64,000 nt of DNA, from NCBI GenBank assembly GCA_029570205.1, contig JAKQSI010000021.1:1-64000 (forward strand), written 5' to 3'. Shown here piece after piece: positions 25,154 to 33,636 of this stretch. The stretch is from Candidatus Omnitrophota bacterium. Its GTDB lineage: Bacteria > Hinthialibacterota > Hinthialibacteria > Hinthialibacterales > JAKPRU01. The notes under the pieces are model-generated. The model made no database searches. It was given only the letters and a program-made list of their open reading frames with translations, and was not told the DNA's origin. A program made the translations under genes and the position numbers. Position 1 is the first letter of the stretch, and every line of letters begins with the position of its first letter.

Positions 25154-26692
25154 ATGAGTAAACGCAAGGTTCTCTATTTGGTCGTGTGTATGGCGGTTGC
25201 GGCGTCCGGTGTGTATGCGGATGTGAAACTGCCATCCGTGATAGGAAGTAACATGGTTCTGCAGCAGGGCAAGTCGCTTCCGATCTGGGGCTGGGCAGCG
25301 TCCGGTGAGCAGGTGACGGTTCAATTCGCCAAGCAGAAGAAAAGCGCCATCGCAGATTCGGATGGGCATTGGCGGGTGGACCTCAAGGCGGTCAAAGCGG
25401 GCGGTCCGCACACTATGACCATCTCCGGCAAGAATACGGTCACACTCGACAATATTCTGATCGGTGAGGTGTGGGTGTGCAGCGGGCAATCGAACATGCA
25501 GTGGTCGGTGGCCGCCTCGGATAATTCGAAACAGGAAATCGCCCAGGCGAATTTCCCCGGCATCCGTCTCTTCACAGCAGAACGAACTGTTGCGGATACG
25601 CCGCAATGCAATGTCAAAGGAAGTTGGGTAGAATGCTCTCCCGCCACCGTCGGGGACTTCTCGGCAGTGGGCTATTTCTTCGGACGCAATCTCCACAAGG
25701 ATCTTGGTATCCCCATCGGATTGATCAACAGCTCCTGGGGCGGCACAATCGCCGAGGCCTGGACCAGCGATGCCACACTGAAAGCAGACCCGGATTACAG
25801 CGAGATCCTTAAGCGCGGCGCCGATCTGATCGAAACGTTCAAAAAAGATTTCGACAAATATGAAAAGGACTACGCAGCCTGGAAAGAGCAGCTGAAACAG
25901 ACCGTAACCAAAGGCGTACCGCTCTCCGAGATGCCGGCGCCTCCGAAAAACCCATATCGAAATCCGAATCGTCCCTCCGTGTTGTACAATGGCATGATTG
26001 CCCCGCTCATTCCGTTCGCGGTTCAGGGCGCAATCTGGTACCAGGGCGAGTCGAATGCTACACGGGCTTATCAATATCGAAAACTGTTCTCCGATATGAT
26101 TCGGGATTGGCGGAAAAACTGGGGTTCGGAGGACTTTTCGTTCTTATTCGTTCAACTCGCGAATTTCGATCAGGCCGGTCCCGCAAACTGCTGGGCGGAA
26201 TTGCGTGAGGCGCAGAATATGGCCCTGTCCCTCCCGAAGACCGGCATGGCTGTAACCATCGATATCGGTAACCCGAAAGACATTCATCCGAGGAACAAAC
26301 AAGAGGTCGGGCGACGGCTCGCGCTGGCCGCGGAGGGTGTGACGTACGGACGCGACGTTGTCTACTCCGGGCCGATGTACAAATCCATGGTTTCCGAAGC
26401 CGGAAAAATCCGCGTAAGCTTCGATCACCTCGACGGTGGGTTGATCTGCGGCGATGCGGGAGAACTAAAAGGATTTACCATCGCGGGACCTGACAAACAA
26501 TTCGTCCCGGCACAGGCAAAAATTGACGGGGATACGGTTGTCGTGTGGGCAGATGGCGTCGCAAACCCGGTCGCGGTTCGCTACGGCTGGGCGGATAACC
26601 CGGATTACTGCAATCTCTACAACAAGGCAGGTCTTCCGGCTTCCCCATTCCGCACGGATGATTGGCCGGGCGTTACTGTGGACGCCAGGTAA
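25154..26692 (+). CDS. Secreted sialate O-acetylesterase-like SGNH esterase
   Basis: 512 residues. Signal peptide MSKRKVLYLVVCMAVAASGVYA. An N-terminal beta domain (24-100: VIGSNMVLQQGK, PIWGWAASGEQVTV) is followed by the SGNH hydrolase with the nucleophile block VWVCSGQSNMQWS (Ser113), WYQGESNA and the Asp/His pair IDIGNPKDIHPRN (Asp376, His378). This is the layout of 9-O-acetylesterases that remove acetyl groups from sialic or other sugars in the periplasm or outside. Complete length. It follows the GH36-like fragment, and the gene at 26894 points the opposite way. Actual ester substrate unknown. Confidence 0.92.
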   Translation: MSKRKVLYLVVCMAVAASGVYADVKLPSVIGSNMVLQQGKSLPIWGWAASGEQVTVQFAKQKKSAIADSDGHWRVDLKAVKAGGPHTMTISGKNTVTLDNILIGEVWVCSGQSNMQWSVAASDNSKQEIAQANFPGIRLFTAERTVADTPQCNVKGSWVECSPATVGDFSAVGYFFGRNLHKDLGIPIGLINSSWGGTIAEAWTSDATLKADPDYSEILKRGADLIETFKKDFDKYEKDYAAWKEQLKQTVTKGVPLSEMPAPPKNPYRNPNRPSVLYNGMIAPLIPFAVQGAIWYQGESNATRAYQYRKLFSDMIRDWRKNWGSEDFSFLFVQLANFDQAGPANCWAELREAQNMALSLPKTGMAVTIDIGNPKDIHPRNKQEVGRRLALAAEGVTYGRDVVYSGPMYKSMVSEAGKIRVSFDHLDGGLICGDAGELKGFTIAGPDKQFVPAQAKIDGDTVVVWADGVANPVAVRYGWADNPDYCNLYNKAGLPASPFRTDDWPGVTVDAR

Positions 26693-26714
26693 TTCGAACG
26701 AACAAAGAACCGAC

Positions 26715-26751
26715 AAGGGCTTGGCAGGACGGATTATCCCGCCAGGCCCTT
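26715..26751. terminator. Hairpin between convergent genes, probable terminator
   Basis: AAGGGCTTGGC (26715-26725) pairs with GCCAGGCCCTT (26741-26751) with one G-T wobble. It lies 23 bases after the esterase stop and before the 3' end of the convergent DUF6259 gene. The following TCTCTATTC is only weakly T-rich, so efficiency is uncertain. The rest of 26693-26893 shows nothing clear. Confidence 0.5.
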
Positions 26752-26893
26752 CTCTATTCACTGTCGCCGATTCTGCATCGCTATTACTCGCCCCATCTCT
26801 TTTCAGGACACGCTCTGCCCTCCATTCGGGTAGACATTTCAGGTAGCGGGTCTTGCTCACCATGTACCGGAAGTCGAATTCGTTCCGGTTCGA

Positions 26894-29020
26894 TTACAGT
26901 ATTTCCAACACGATCGCATCGCGTGCGTCGAGCGTAACCGCACCGCTCCACTTCCCGGTATCCTCTTTCAGCGGGGTGGTCTCGCCGGTCGGCATCCTTC
27001 GAAATGTAGCCGTTTTCGCGGTATTTCCACCGAAATGCCTGCGGTCCAGAGTTAATGTAACGGTTCGCGCATCATCGGCTACATTGGCAAGAGCGAGAAT
27101 TCGTTTCCCTTCGGGCGTAAGCCATGCGGATGCGACCACAGCGGGCTGCGTAGATTCTATTTCCTTGCCTCCGTCTTTATACTTCCATGAGACCGTGCCG
27201 CCGCTTTCCAGAATCACCGGGGCAAGCAATTCTCCATATTGAAGGGCTTCGCGGGCGCTGTGTCGAACCTCGCATAGTCGTTTCAGAAACTCCGCTTCGT
27301 CTTGATGTTTCGGATCAAGTACTCCGGCCCCGACCCAACCGAGCTGGGACCCAAAAACAAATGCGCGCGCCATTTTTAACCGAAACGGGTAACGGTCAGG
27401 CAGATCATTGCCCAAAATGTACTGAAACCCGAACGAGATCGCCCGTCCGCCGTATACCGCCGGGTACAGCGGCACAATCTCACCGCCACGCTCCTGGGTA
27501 TTGACCATCAGCCAGGCGTGAAGCAGATCGTTCCAGGGATCGGCGTTCTCTTCTGTTGTCAGCGCCGCGTCGTGGGGAAGGCATTTCAAACACTTTTTCA
27601 GCAGCTGACGATAGCCTTGAATCCAATAGGTTCCGCCGCCGATGGGATGCCCGTGATTCTTCGCGAAACATCGCTTCGCCGAAGCCGCGGAAATCTGGTC
27701 AATATAAACCGCTTTCACACCGACCTCATTTACCAACCGATCCACAAGATCTCTTACCGTGTTTTGCCAGAGTTCGGTATAGGGGCACATCGGCGAAAGC
27801 GGAACTTTTGATCCGTACACTTCGACATACTTTTCGCCCTTCTCATTCAGCGAACATGCCGTCTGCGCGTTCTTTTCCTTCCAGCTCTCGGTCGCCGGAT
27901 CCCACAATCGCCCGTTGATATACGGCATCGCGGGAATTCCGGCTTTCTGAATCTTTTGAATCGCGGCCTTGAATCCGGGCTTGGCAGGGAAATACTCGGG
28001 ATAATGATCGTCGAACGGAATCTCATGCCAGGTATAGATATGCGCGGCAGTGGGGACATTGAAAAATTGGGCGAACTTGATCGCCTGGTCTGCCGTTGCA
28101 TCGTCGTGACACGAACCGATATACCAGAGGTCGGTTGCTTTCATCCACTCAGGAATATCCTTCCGTTCTGCCAGCGGGGGAATCCCACCCCACGGAGTAT
28201 CCATAGCAGCCTTGCGGTAAATCCGCCCGGCCTCATACCAGCCGCCTCGGAACGGAACCGTCACAACCGAGTAGGGCAGGGAATACTTCTTCGCGATTCC
28301 CATTCCCTCGACATCATGCCGAATCGCGAACGTCGCCGCCTCCTCATTTTCGTGACGACCGATGATGAAGTGCATTGAGTATCCCTCTCGGTCGTGTGTG
28401 CCCAGATACAGACCGCTCGTCCCATCCGACACCGCCAGGAACGGCATGGCCTGTGCCGCCCCCGGATAGGTCCGTTCATCGTGACGGCTCAGAAAATCCT
28501 TCCGAACAACTCCCCATCCCCACGGCTCAACCGAATACATGTTTTCCTGAACCGCCAGAGGACCGATTTCGGGATAGACAACATCAAACAGGGTAAAACC
28601 TTCTTCCGTCGCCTCCACTTTCAGCTTCCAGGTCACGGTCTCTGCATCGACCGAGATATCCGCCAGGACATTCAAGCCACCCGGCTGGACTCCCTTCCAT
28701 CCCAGCTGAATTTCGCGTTGAGACAATGCCCGAACAGTTCCGGTTCCCTGAAGCGCTGTCACCGTTCGCTTGCTTCCACTGTCATCCAAAAGCGTGATCG
28801 TCCAGAGCGGAACATCCGGTTTCGAGAGAACCCAGGCCCGTTTCCCCTCCGGGTAAATCGTCTCCACCTTGCCCAGCGAAACTCTTCCATCCTGTTCCTC
28901 AAACACAAGCCGCCCGTCCTGTGTGAACAACGGAAAAGCCACACTTGCAGCGGATATACCCACTGCCGGGCAAATGAGAAAAACAACGATGACTGATAAG
29001 AAAATCCGTACACGACGCAT
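26894..29020 (-). CDS. Secreted DUF6259-type glycoside-hydrolase-like protein
   Basis: 708 residues. CAGGAGGAAC precedes ATG 29020; signal peptide MRRVRIFLSVIVVFLICPAVGISA. A beta-supersandwich (about 30-265) is followed by a barrel with the DUF6259 features: YIGSCHDDAT, HIYTWHEIPFD, AMPYINGRLWDP, VKAVYIDQISAA, an NHGHPIGGG segment, and TTEENADPWND. A C-terminal beta domain includes TPEGKRILALANVADDA. The Asp in YIDQ and Glu in TTEEN are plausible active-site acids by position (inference). Probably attacks a plant or microbial polysaccharide outside the cytoplasm. Its start is 30 bases from the 3' end of the membrane gene at 29051 on the same strand. Confidence 0.82.
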   Translation of the reverse strand: MRRVRIFLSVIVVFLICPAVGISAASVAFPLFTQDGRLVFEEQDGRVSLGKVETIYPEGKRAWVLSKPDVPLWTITLLDDSGSKRTVTALQGTGTVRALSQREIQLGWKGVQPGGLNVLADISVDAETVTWKLKVEATEEGFTLFDVVYPEIGPLAVQENMYSVEPWGWGVVRKDFLSRHDERTYPGAAQAMPFLAVSDGTSGLYLGTHDREGYSMHFIIGRHENEEAATFAIRHDVEGMGIAKKYSLPYSVVTVPFRGGWYEAGRIYRKAAMDTPWGGIPPLAERKDIPEWMKATDLWYIGSCHDDATADQAIKFAQFFNVPTAAHIYTWHEIPFDDHYPEYFPAKPGFKAAIQKIQKAGIPAMPYINGRLWDPATESWKEKNAQTACSLNEKGEKYVEVYGSKVPLSPMCPYTELWQNTVRDLVDRLVNEVGVKAVYIDQISAASAKRCFAKNHGHPIGGGTYWIQGYRQLLKKCLKCLPHDAALTTEENADPWNDLLHAWLMVNTQERGGEIVPLYPAVYGGRAISFGFQYILGNDLPDRYPFRLKMARAFVFGSQLGWVGAGVLDPKHQDEAEFLKRLCEVRHSAREALQYGELLAPVILESGGTVSWKYKDGGKEIESTQPAVVASAWLTPEGKRILALANVADDARTVTLTLDRRHFGGNTAKTATFRRMPTGETTPLKEDTGKWSGAVTLDARDAIVLEIL

Positions 29021-29050
29021 GATCCGTTCCTCCTGTTGAATAAGAGTTTC

Positions 29051-30187
29051 TTAAAATCGATAAAGACAAATTGAAAGAACCTGCATGGTTTCCGACGGGT
29101 TGCGGTCGCCGATCGGTCCGATCAACATAGAATACATCGAGCGAACCCCGAACAGCCAGGCTATCAGGAATACGATCATCCGATGGCGTGGATGTCGGAT
29201 AGTCAACGCAAATGCCGGAACCAGCATCAGGTGCCAATCTTGCGTCACAGGTGAACTTTTGAGAAGGCAGATGAACAGCAACTGCGGCGCGTAATCCAGG
29301 ATGCAATCGAGCTGCGCTTGAAAGGTATCCTCCCCGGCCTTGCGGATCGCCCGATATCGGAAATAGGAGAACCCTGCCAATAACAGAAGCGTTCCCTTTG
29401 ACACGACGGCATTGAGATAGATCAACCACAGCGGCTGCGGACGGAACTGTCTCAGGTCCGAGATGTTCCACGGAATATGATTAATGTGGGGAATGTAAGC
29501 AGGAGAGAAAAGTTTCGCCAGGTAATCGCCGGTCAATGCAAACACAATGCTGGGCAGGAAACCGACAGCAAAAGCCGATATGTCCGTCACCCATTGTTTC
29601 AGTGGGCGACGGCAATCCCAAAGGAAAAATGTGGGGACGAGGAACACCGGAAATAGCTTGGCCTGGATCGCAATGGCCAGGCAAAACATGGCCCAGGGGG
29701 ATTTCTTCTGCAAGAGCCAAATTCCCAGAATCATCCAGGTCGCCACATAGGGTTCGAACTGCCCCTCGTGCGATCCGAACCAGACCGAAATCGGGTTCGC
29801 CCAATACAGGAGCGCTATCCACCGGTCCTTCGTGATCCGCCAGGTCATCCAGGTATTGAACGCAGAAAGAATTGTCAGGATGACCTTGGCATGAACAAGC
29901 CCCGCGCAAATCGGCGCAATCAGGGCGAAAAATAAAATCGTGGCGGCGGGATAGGTATATCCGTGTGTGCTCCAGAAAAACTGGTACGGGGCCGGGGAAA
30001 AATCCTCCGGCATGGCGCTGTAGATGTCTGCGCCAAGACGCCAGAACTCCCGCCCGTATCCCAAATTTCGAAACAGGTCCGTCGTATAAAGAGGAACCTG
30101 AAAACAGTAATATAAACGCAGAATCCCCACAGCTACGAAAGCGACAATGAGGAATATCTGCGTTCGATTCTCTTGCACAATCTTCAT
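29051..30187 (-). CDS. Polytopic membrane protein, GT87/mannosyltransferase-like
   Basis: 378 residues with about nine membrane helices. The first loop has YTTDLFRNLGYGREFWRLGADIYSA, the acidic loop (TD) expected for GT-C enzymes using polyprenyl-phosphate sugars; later segments include LLYWANPISVWFGSHEGQFEPY, IAIQAKLFPVFLVPTF and SPVTQDWHLMLVPAFAL, which are like the DUF2029/GT87 group. Start ATG 30187 has no strong ribosome site, and its first 41 bases overlap the first codons of the divergent SUMF1 gene. Downstream DUF6259 gene follows at 30 bases. Substrate unknown. Confidence 0.7.
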   Translation of the reverse strand: MKIVQENRTQIFLIVAFVAVGILRLYYCFQVPLYTTDLFRNLGYGREFWRLGADIYSAMPEDFSPAPYQFFWSTHGYTYPAATILFFALIAPICAGLVHAKVILTILSAFNTWMTWRITKDRWIALLYWANPISVWFGSHEGQFEPYVATWMILGIWLLQKKSPWAMFCLAIAIQAKLFPVFLVPTFFLWDCRRPLKQWVTDISAFAVGFLPSIVFALTGDYLAKLFSPAYIPHINHIPWNISDLRQFRPQPLWLIYLNAVVSKGTLLLLAGFSYFRYRAIRKAGEDTFQAQLDCILDYAPQLLFICLLKSSPVTQDWHLMLVPAFALTIRHPRHRMIVFLIAWLFGVRSMYSMLIGPIGDRNPSETMQVLSICLYRF

Positions 30188-31073
30188 GCTGATTGCCGGA
30201 ATGGGAACAGACGGTTTCTCCCAATCCCAACCGGCCCCATCCGATCTTCATATCCCGGCTGTCGTGATCGTCCCCGGAACGGACTGTATCATACCGGAGC
30301 GGGTGCGGCAGGGTTTGCCGGAATGTCCCCCCATGGTCCCACTGCCGACTTATGCCATCGGGAAATACGAGGTCACCAATGAGGAATACCTCGATTTTGT
30401 GCAATCAGGAGGCTACCAGGTCGAGGAGTTCTGGTCACCCGAAGGGTGGTATTACCGGCAAAAAAACAATTGGACCGCTCCGATCAACTGGCCGTTCAAA
30501 AAGATTTACCGGCAACAGCAGGAAAAAATGCCCGTGGCCGGTATCAGCTGGTACGAGGCGCAGGCCTATTGCTGTTGGTTGACTTACAAAGATCCCGGTC
30601 ATGTCTACCGTCTGCCGACCGAACTCGAATGGCTCTATGCCGCAACAGGGCCGGACTTCACCGCGTGGCCGTGGGGCGATGATTGGCATCCGAAACGGTG
30701 CAATTTCTGTGACCGACTGAACAACTCCTGGTATCCCAGCGGTGAGATTGACGGATTCAAACCGCTCGCTCCCGTGGGATCATTTGAGAACGGCAAGAGC
30801 CGGTTCGGGTGCTATGACATGGTGGGGAACGCTGAGGAATGGTGTTTGGATTGGTATGACCGTCACGGCCTGTCGGAAATCGAGCTCGCGCGACGGATTA
30901 TCGAGGACCCGCATGATCTCTACAAGGTCTTTCGGGGTGGCAGCTGGATCACTGCCCGTCCCGAAAATCTTCTCCCGTCTCGACGCGCGGGAACTTATCC
31001 TTTTGTGCGACGGATATTCTTCGACTCAACCGGATTCCGCGTCTCTTACACGGTCGGGCAGACTTTGAAATGA
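30147..31073 (+). CDS. Exported SUMF1/FGE-sulfatase-domain protein (probably not an active FGE)
   Basis: 308 residues. The N-terminus has a signal-peptide look (MRNICVRFSCTIFMLIAGMG...FSQ). The SUMF1 fold is clear: IGKYEVTNEEYLDFV, MPVAGISWYEAQAYCCWL, YRLPTELEWLYAA, GCYDMVGNAEEWCLDWY and VFRGGSW with final STGFRVS. Catalytic formylglycine-generating enzymes carry two cysteines in the segment after RGGSW; here that segment (ITARPENLLPSRRAG) has none. So a lectin-like or structural role is more likely. No sulfatase is encoded nearby. Start ATG 30147 overlaps the opposite gene; ATG 30186 would avoid almost all overlap but shortens the signal. It converges with the GTPase gene, 2 bases between stops. 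Confidence 0.82.
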   Translation: MRNICVRFSCTIFMLIAGMGTDGFSQSQPAPSDLHIPAVVIVPGTDCIIPERVRQGLPECPPMVPLPTYAIGKYEVTNEEYLDFVQSGGYQVEEFWSPEGWYYRQKNNWTAPINWPFKKIYRQQQEKMPVAGISWYEAQAYCCWLTYKDPGHVYRLPTELEWLYAATGPDFTAWPWGDDWHPKRCNFCDRLNNSWYPSGEIDGFKPLAPVGSFENGKSRFGCYDMVGNAEEWCLDWYDRHGLSEIELARRIIEDPHDLYKVFRGGSWITARPENLLPSRRAGTYPFVRRIFFDSTGFRVSYTVGQTLK

Positions 31074-31075
31074 CG

Positions 31076-32062
31076 TCAAATCGACAGCTCCACAATATCC
31101 CCATCCTGAAGAACGTAGTCCCGCTGAACGACCTGCCCGTCGAACCGGGCGCTTCCCCATACCCGCGCTTCCTTAAGTTGATCCGCAAAATCCTTGTGCA
31201 CCATTCCAGCAAAATCGATCACCGTCGTGCCGATGGCGGTCGTGAACGGCGCATCCAGGTCCGGCGCTTTACCCGGCTGCTTGGAATACACCCGAATCAC
31301 CCGAAGGAGATCAAACATATCCTGCGCCAGCGTCTCCATACCGATTCGCTTTTGCGCAGAGATCACGCGGATCGGCAGGTCCGTCTCGATTATCTCGCGC
31401 ACCAGCTCCAGCAGCTCTCCATCGGGGTCCTGGTCGCATTTGTTGAGCAATAGCAAGGCTTGGATATAGGCAATACCCAGCTCAGGATTTTCGGGTTTAC
31501 CCTGTGGCGGAACAAGATAAATCTTCTTTTCCTTCAGTAATTCCAGAGTTTGATTCAAATCATGTACCGGGTCTCCCGATACGAGGTCGATTATCAGCAG
31601 AGCGCCGTCGCTTGCCTTGATATTGTCGAACACAAAACTCTCGCAGTATTCCGGGCAAACCGGCGGAAGATCCACCAGCTGGATCTGAATGTCCTTAAAC
31701 GGAACCATGCCGGGAATCGGCTCCCGTGTGGTAAACGCATATTCGGCGATTTCCGGTTCCGCGTTGGTCACTGCGGCGAGCAGAGAGGATTTACCGCTGT
31801 TCGGTGGACCGATCAGCATAATCTGGCCTGCCCCTTCGGGTTTTACCCGATAGGATGGGCCTTTCTTCTTAGTGCGCTGTTCGAGACGTTCCTTGAGTTG
31901 GGCGATTTTCCGTTTGAGATCGCCCTGAAGGTGGTCGGTTCCCTTGTGTTTGGGAATAACCGACAACATACGTTGAAGGCACAGCAGTTTCTCTTCCGGC
32001 GTTTTTGCCGCCTTGTATTCCTTTTCTGCTGCCATGTATTCCGGGGTCAAATTCGCCGGCAC
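31076..32062 (-). CDS. DRG/Obg-like GTPase with C-terminal TGS domain
   Basis: 328 residues. GTG 32062 (reads PANLTPEYMAAEKEYK) is chosen because relatives begin there and AGAGGGTGG lies just upstream; the frame to 32158 adds 32 unrelated residues. A helical N-terminus (KAAKTPEEKLLCLQRMLSVIPKHKGTDHL) is followed by the G domain with P-loop GPPNSGKSS, switch TREPIPGMVPF, and NKCD (G4). The G3 box reads VDLPPV where DRG and Obg have DLPG, so the glycine that contacts the gamma phosphate is replaced. TGS domain at about 250-328 (FTTAIGTTVIDFAGMVHKDF, LQDGDIVEL). Likely ribosome- or RNA-linked regulation, not proven. Confidence 0.88.
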   Translation of the reverse strand: MPANLTPEYMAAEKEYKAAKTPEEKLLCLQRMLSVIPKHKGTDHLQGDLKRKIAQLKERLEQRTKKKGPSYRVKPEGAGQIMLIGPPNSGKSSLLAAVTNAEPEIAEYAFTTREPIPGMVPFKDIQIQLVDLPPVCPEYCESFVFDNIKASDGALLIIDLVSGDPVHDLNQTLELLKEKKIYLVPPQGKPENPELGIAYIQALLLLNKCDQDPDGELLELVREIIETDLPIRVISAQKRIGMETLAQDMFDLLRVIRVYSKQPGKAPDLDAPFTTAIGTTVIDFAGMVHKDFADQLKEARVWGSARFDGQVVQRDYVLQDGDIVELSI

Positions 32063-32205
32063 TGTCCACCCTCTGTTCGCATTCAGCGTCGTTGGAATTG
32101 AAGATTCGCAAGCCGTTTCGCTTGCGCCAAGGATACAATCCCTGCCGTATCCGTTCAATGAATCCGATGCTATGACGGCAGAGAGGATGAATAGGGAAGA
32201 TCCCG

Positions 32206-32283
32206 GGTGCCACAGCCTTCCAGCCTGTGGACATCTTCGAAAAAAAAGTGCGCCAGACGACTGCCTGACGCAAACGGGGCACC
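32206..32283. repeat. Structured intergenic element with nested hairpins
   Basis: Outer arms GGTGCC (32206-32211) and GGCACC (32278-32283) enclose a hairpin CACAG/CTGTG (32211-32229) and a second GCGCCAG/CTGACGC (32250-32271) with one G-T pair. It sits in the 292-base space upstream of the GTPase. The sequence type (gtgccacagccttccagcc) resembles dispersed REP-like elements in planctomycete-like genomes. A pair of further copies was not found in this window. Confidence 0.5.
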
Positions 32284-32354
32284 AGGCCCCCAGGGTTGAG
32301 GGCTATGAGGGAGGAGTTTTTCTATTTTGTCAAGCCCCCATGGGGGGAGCCTGC

Positions 32355-32669
32355 TTAGACTCGATCACCACGTTTATTTCGGTTCCGACAAAGCGCCTCC
32401 AGGTATCGCTGCAACTCGATAATTGTTGCCTGGGTTTTTTCTTTCGATTCCGTCAGGTCCGATTGGGTTCCGTAAAATGTCTCAACCGAACGCCGACTGA
32501 GCGGCGGTTCAATTTCCACTCCGCTGTATGGAGCATCATCCGTTCGTTCGTCCTTGTGTCTTTCCGGATCCCATCGATAAAGGAGAATCAATGCGCCGCC
32601 CAACAATCCGCAGGTCAGAATCCGTATCCAGGGACTGACCGAGTATTCCAGAAACTCCAGCAGTCTCAC
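32355..32669 (-). CDS. Small single-pass membrane protein, unknown
   Basis: 104 residues from GTG 32669, which has AAAAGGAGA seven bases upstream. ATG 32726 gives 123 residues but its GGAGG touches the start codon. One membrane helix (about residues 14-33: VSPWIRILTCGLLGGALILLY) then a charged cytoplasmic tail with ESKEKTQATIIELQRYLEAL, which may form a short coiled coil. No family recognised. It stands alone between two repeat-rich spaces. Confidence 0.5.
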   Translation of the reverse strand: MRLLEFLEYSVSPWIRILTCGLLGGALILLYRWDPERHKDERTDDAPYSGVEIEPPLSRRSVETFYGTQSDLTESKEKTQATIIELQRYLEALCRNRNKRGDRV

Positions 32670-32881
32670 GGCCCACTCTCCTTTTCCTGTCTCCGTCTCG
32701 GCTTTCTCTTTCCGCCTTGACGTCATCCTCCCTGAGCAACAGCAATGCCAATTCTGAAAAAGGTATCATAAGTAGTTGATAACATGACACTTATAGGTTA
32801 CACCACAGTCATTTTCCTGTCCCGAATCTCAGGACAGACTTTTCCTTTTCGACCGAAAAATGAGGAAGTTATTTCCCAAAC

Positions 32882-33106
32882 ATCGGCAGGAATTGAGAAA
32901 AGAGTTCACAAACTGCATGGGGAATGAGAAGAAACCGTACCAATAGAATGAATGTCTGTATGAATGCCCCCTTGTTGATCCGCATTCGAGCTTGTTTCGG
33001 AATGACGGACTCAGGTTCGCACGGCTGTGTGCCCTTGGAGTGCGGGAGCGCAGCTCCCGCCCTGGAGTTTGGACGTTTTTCTGAGTTGCGGGAGCGCAGC
33101 TCCCGC
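32882..33106. repeat. Duplicated block, copy A, with two hairpin palindromes
   Basis: Bases 32882-32912 are identical (31 of 31) to 36832-36862. Likeness continues with gaps up to CTTGGAGTG...TTTGG (33034-33072), which matches the decayed 36950-36988. Copy A carries two perfect hairpins GCGGGAGC-GCA-GCTCCCGC at 33042-33060 and 33088-33106, each followed by CCTG. The surrounding gene-free interval 32727-33224 has no convincing ORF. Confidence 0.8.
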
Positions 33107-33224
33107 CCTGCGCCTGACGGCTTCTGCCGGAAAGACAGTTGGCGGTGGCCTTTCCGCGAAAGAAGCCGGTAGCCAATTCACTTCAGCATGTCGAAATACT
33201 TGTGCAAAAAAAACTAAAAATTAC

Positions 33225-33253
33225 TTGACGCCGCAATGATGAGTCGATACACT
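33225..33253 (+). promoter_or_regulatory. Sigma-70-type promoter before the 30-codon ORF
   Basis: TTGACG (33225-33230), exactly 17 bases, TACACT (33248-33253); an A/T-rich tract lies directly upstream. Between the expected start (about 33260) and the tiny ORF there is a hairpin-prone GGTCCGCCTGTCGCACAGGACC-like sequence (33267-33288). Confidence 0.6.
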
Positions 33254-33306
33254 TATTGATGGTGGTGGTCCGCCTGTCGCACAGGACCTGCAAAAGGAGG
33301 AACGTC

Positions 33307-33399
33307 ATGAGGAAATTACCCCGAACCTGGAGGGCCGGAAGCGGAAAGATGTCCGCATCCGGGTCCCCCCGTGCGAGCAAACAAGACAAAACAACCTGA
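33307..33399 (+). CDS. 30-residue small ORF with near-perfect Shine-Dalgarno site
   Basis: ATG 33307 stands 6 bases after AAAAGGAGGA, the best ribosome site in this region, and the frame stops at TGA 33397. The product begins MRKLPRTWRAGSG, is basic (11 Lys/Arg of 30) and ends KQDKTT. It follows a good promoter and a hairpin. It could be a leader peptide for the frameshifted secreted gene at 33637, a small basic protein, or the stump of a decayed gene. I do not recognise it. Confidence 0.4.
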   Translation: MRKLPRTWRAGSGKMSASGSPRASKQDKTT

Positions 33400-33636
33400 A
33401 GAAGAGCGTTAAGGATGTGTCCCCGTAAGGTAGGTTTGTCCTCATTGTATATCCCTGGCGGAAACAGAGCCTCAGAATGCCATTAAGAATGGCGGAGATA
33501 GTGGTGTGTATGGAGGTGATGAATATAGTGAACACGATATTTCCTCTTGTGTCGGACGTCGGAGTCATTTCGCATTGGCGAAAGTCAAAACGAGACCATT
33601 TATTCGGACAAACGTATATCAAGGGAGAACACCATC

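Noticed and set aside
30147-31073. Active formylglycine-generating enzyme
   Set aside because: The two active-site cysteines expected after RGGSW are not present, and no sulfatase gene is near.
33042-33106. Paired GCGGGAGC palindromes as terminators
   Set aside because: No T-run on either strand, and two copies 46 bp apart look like a REP-type element.
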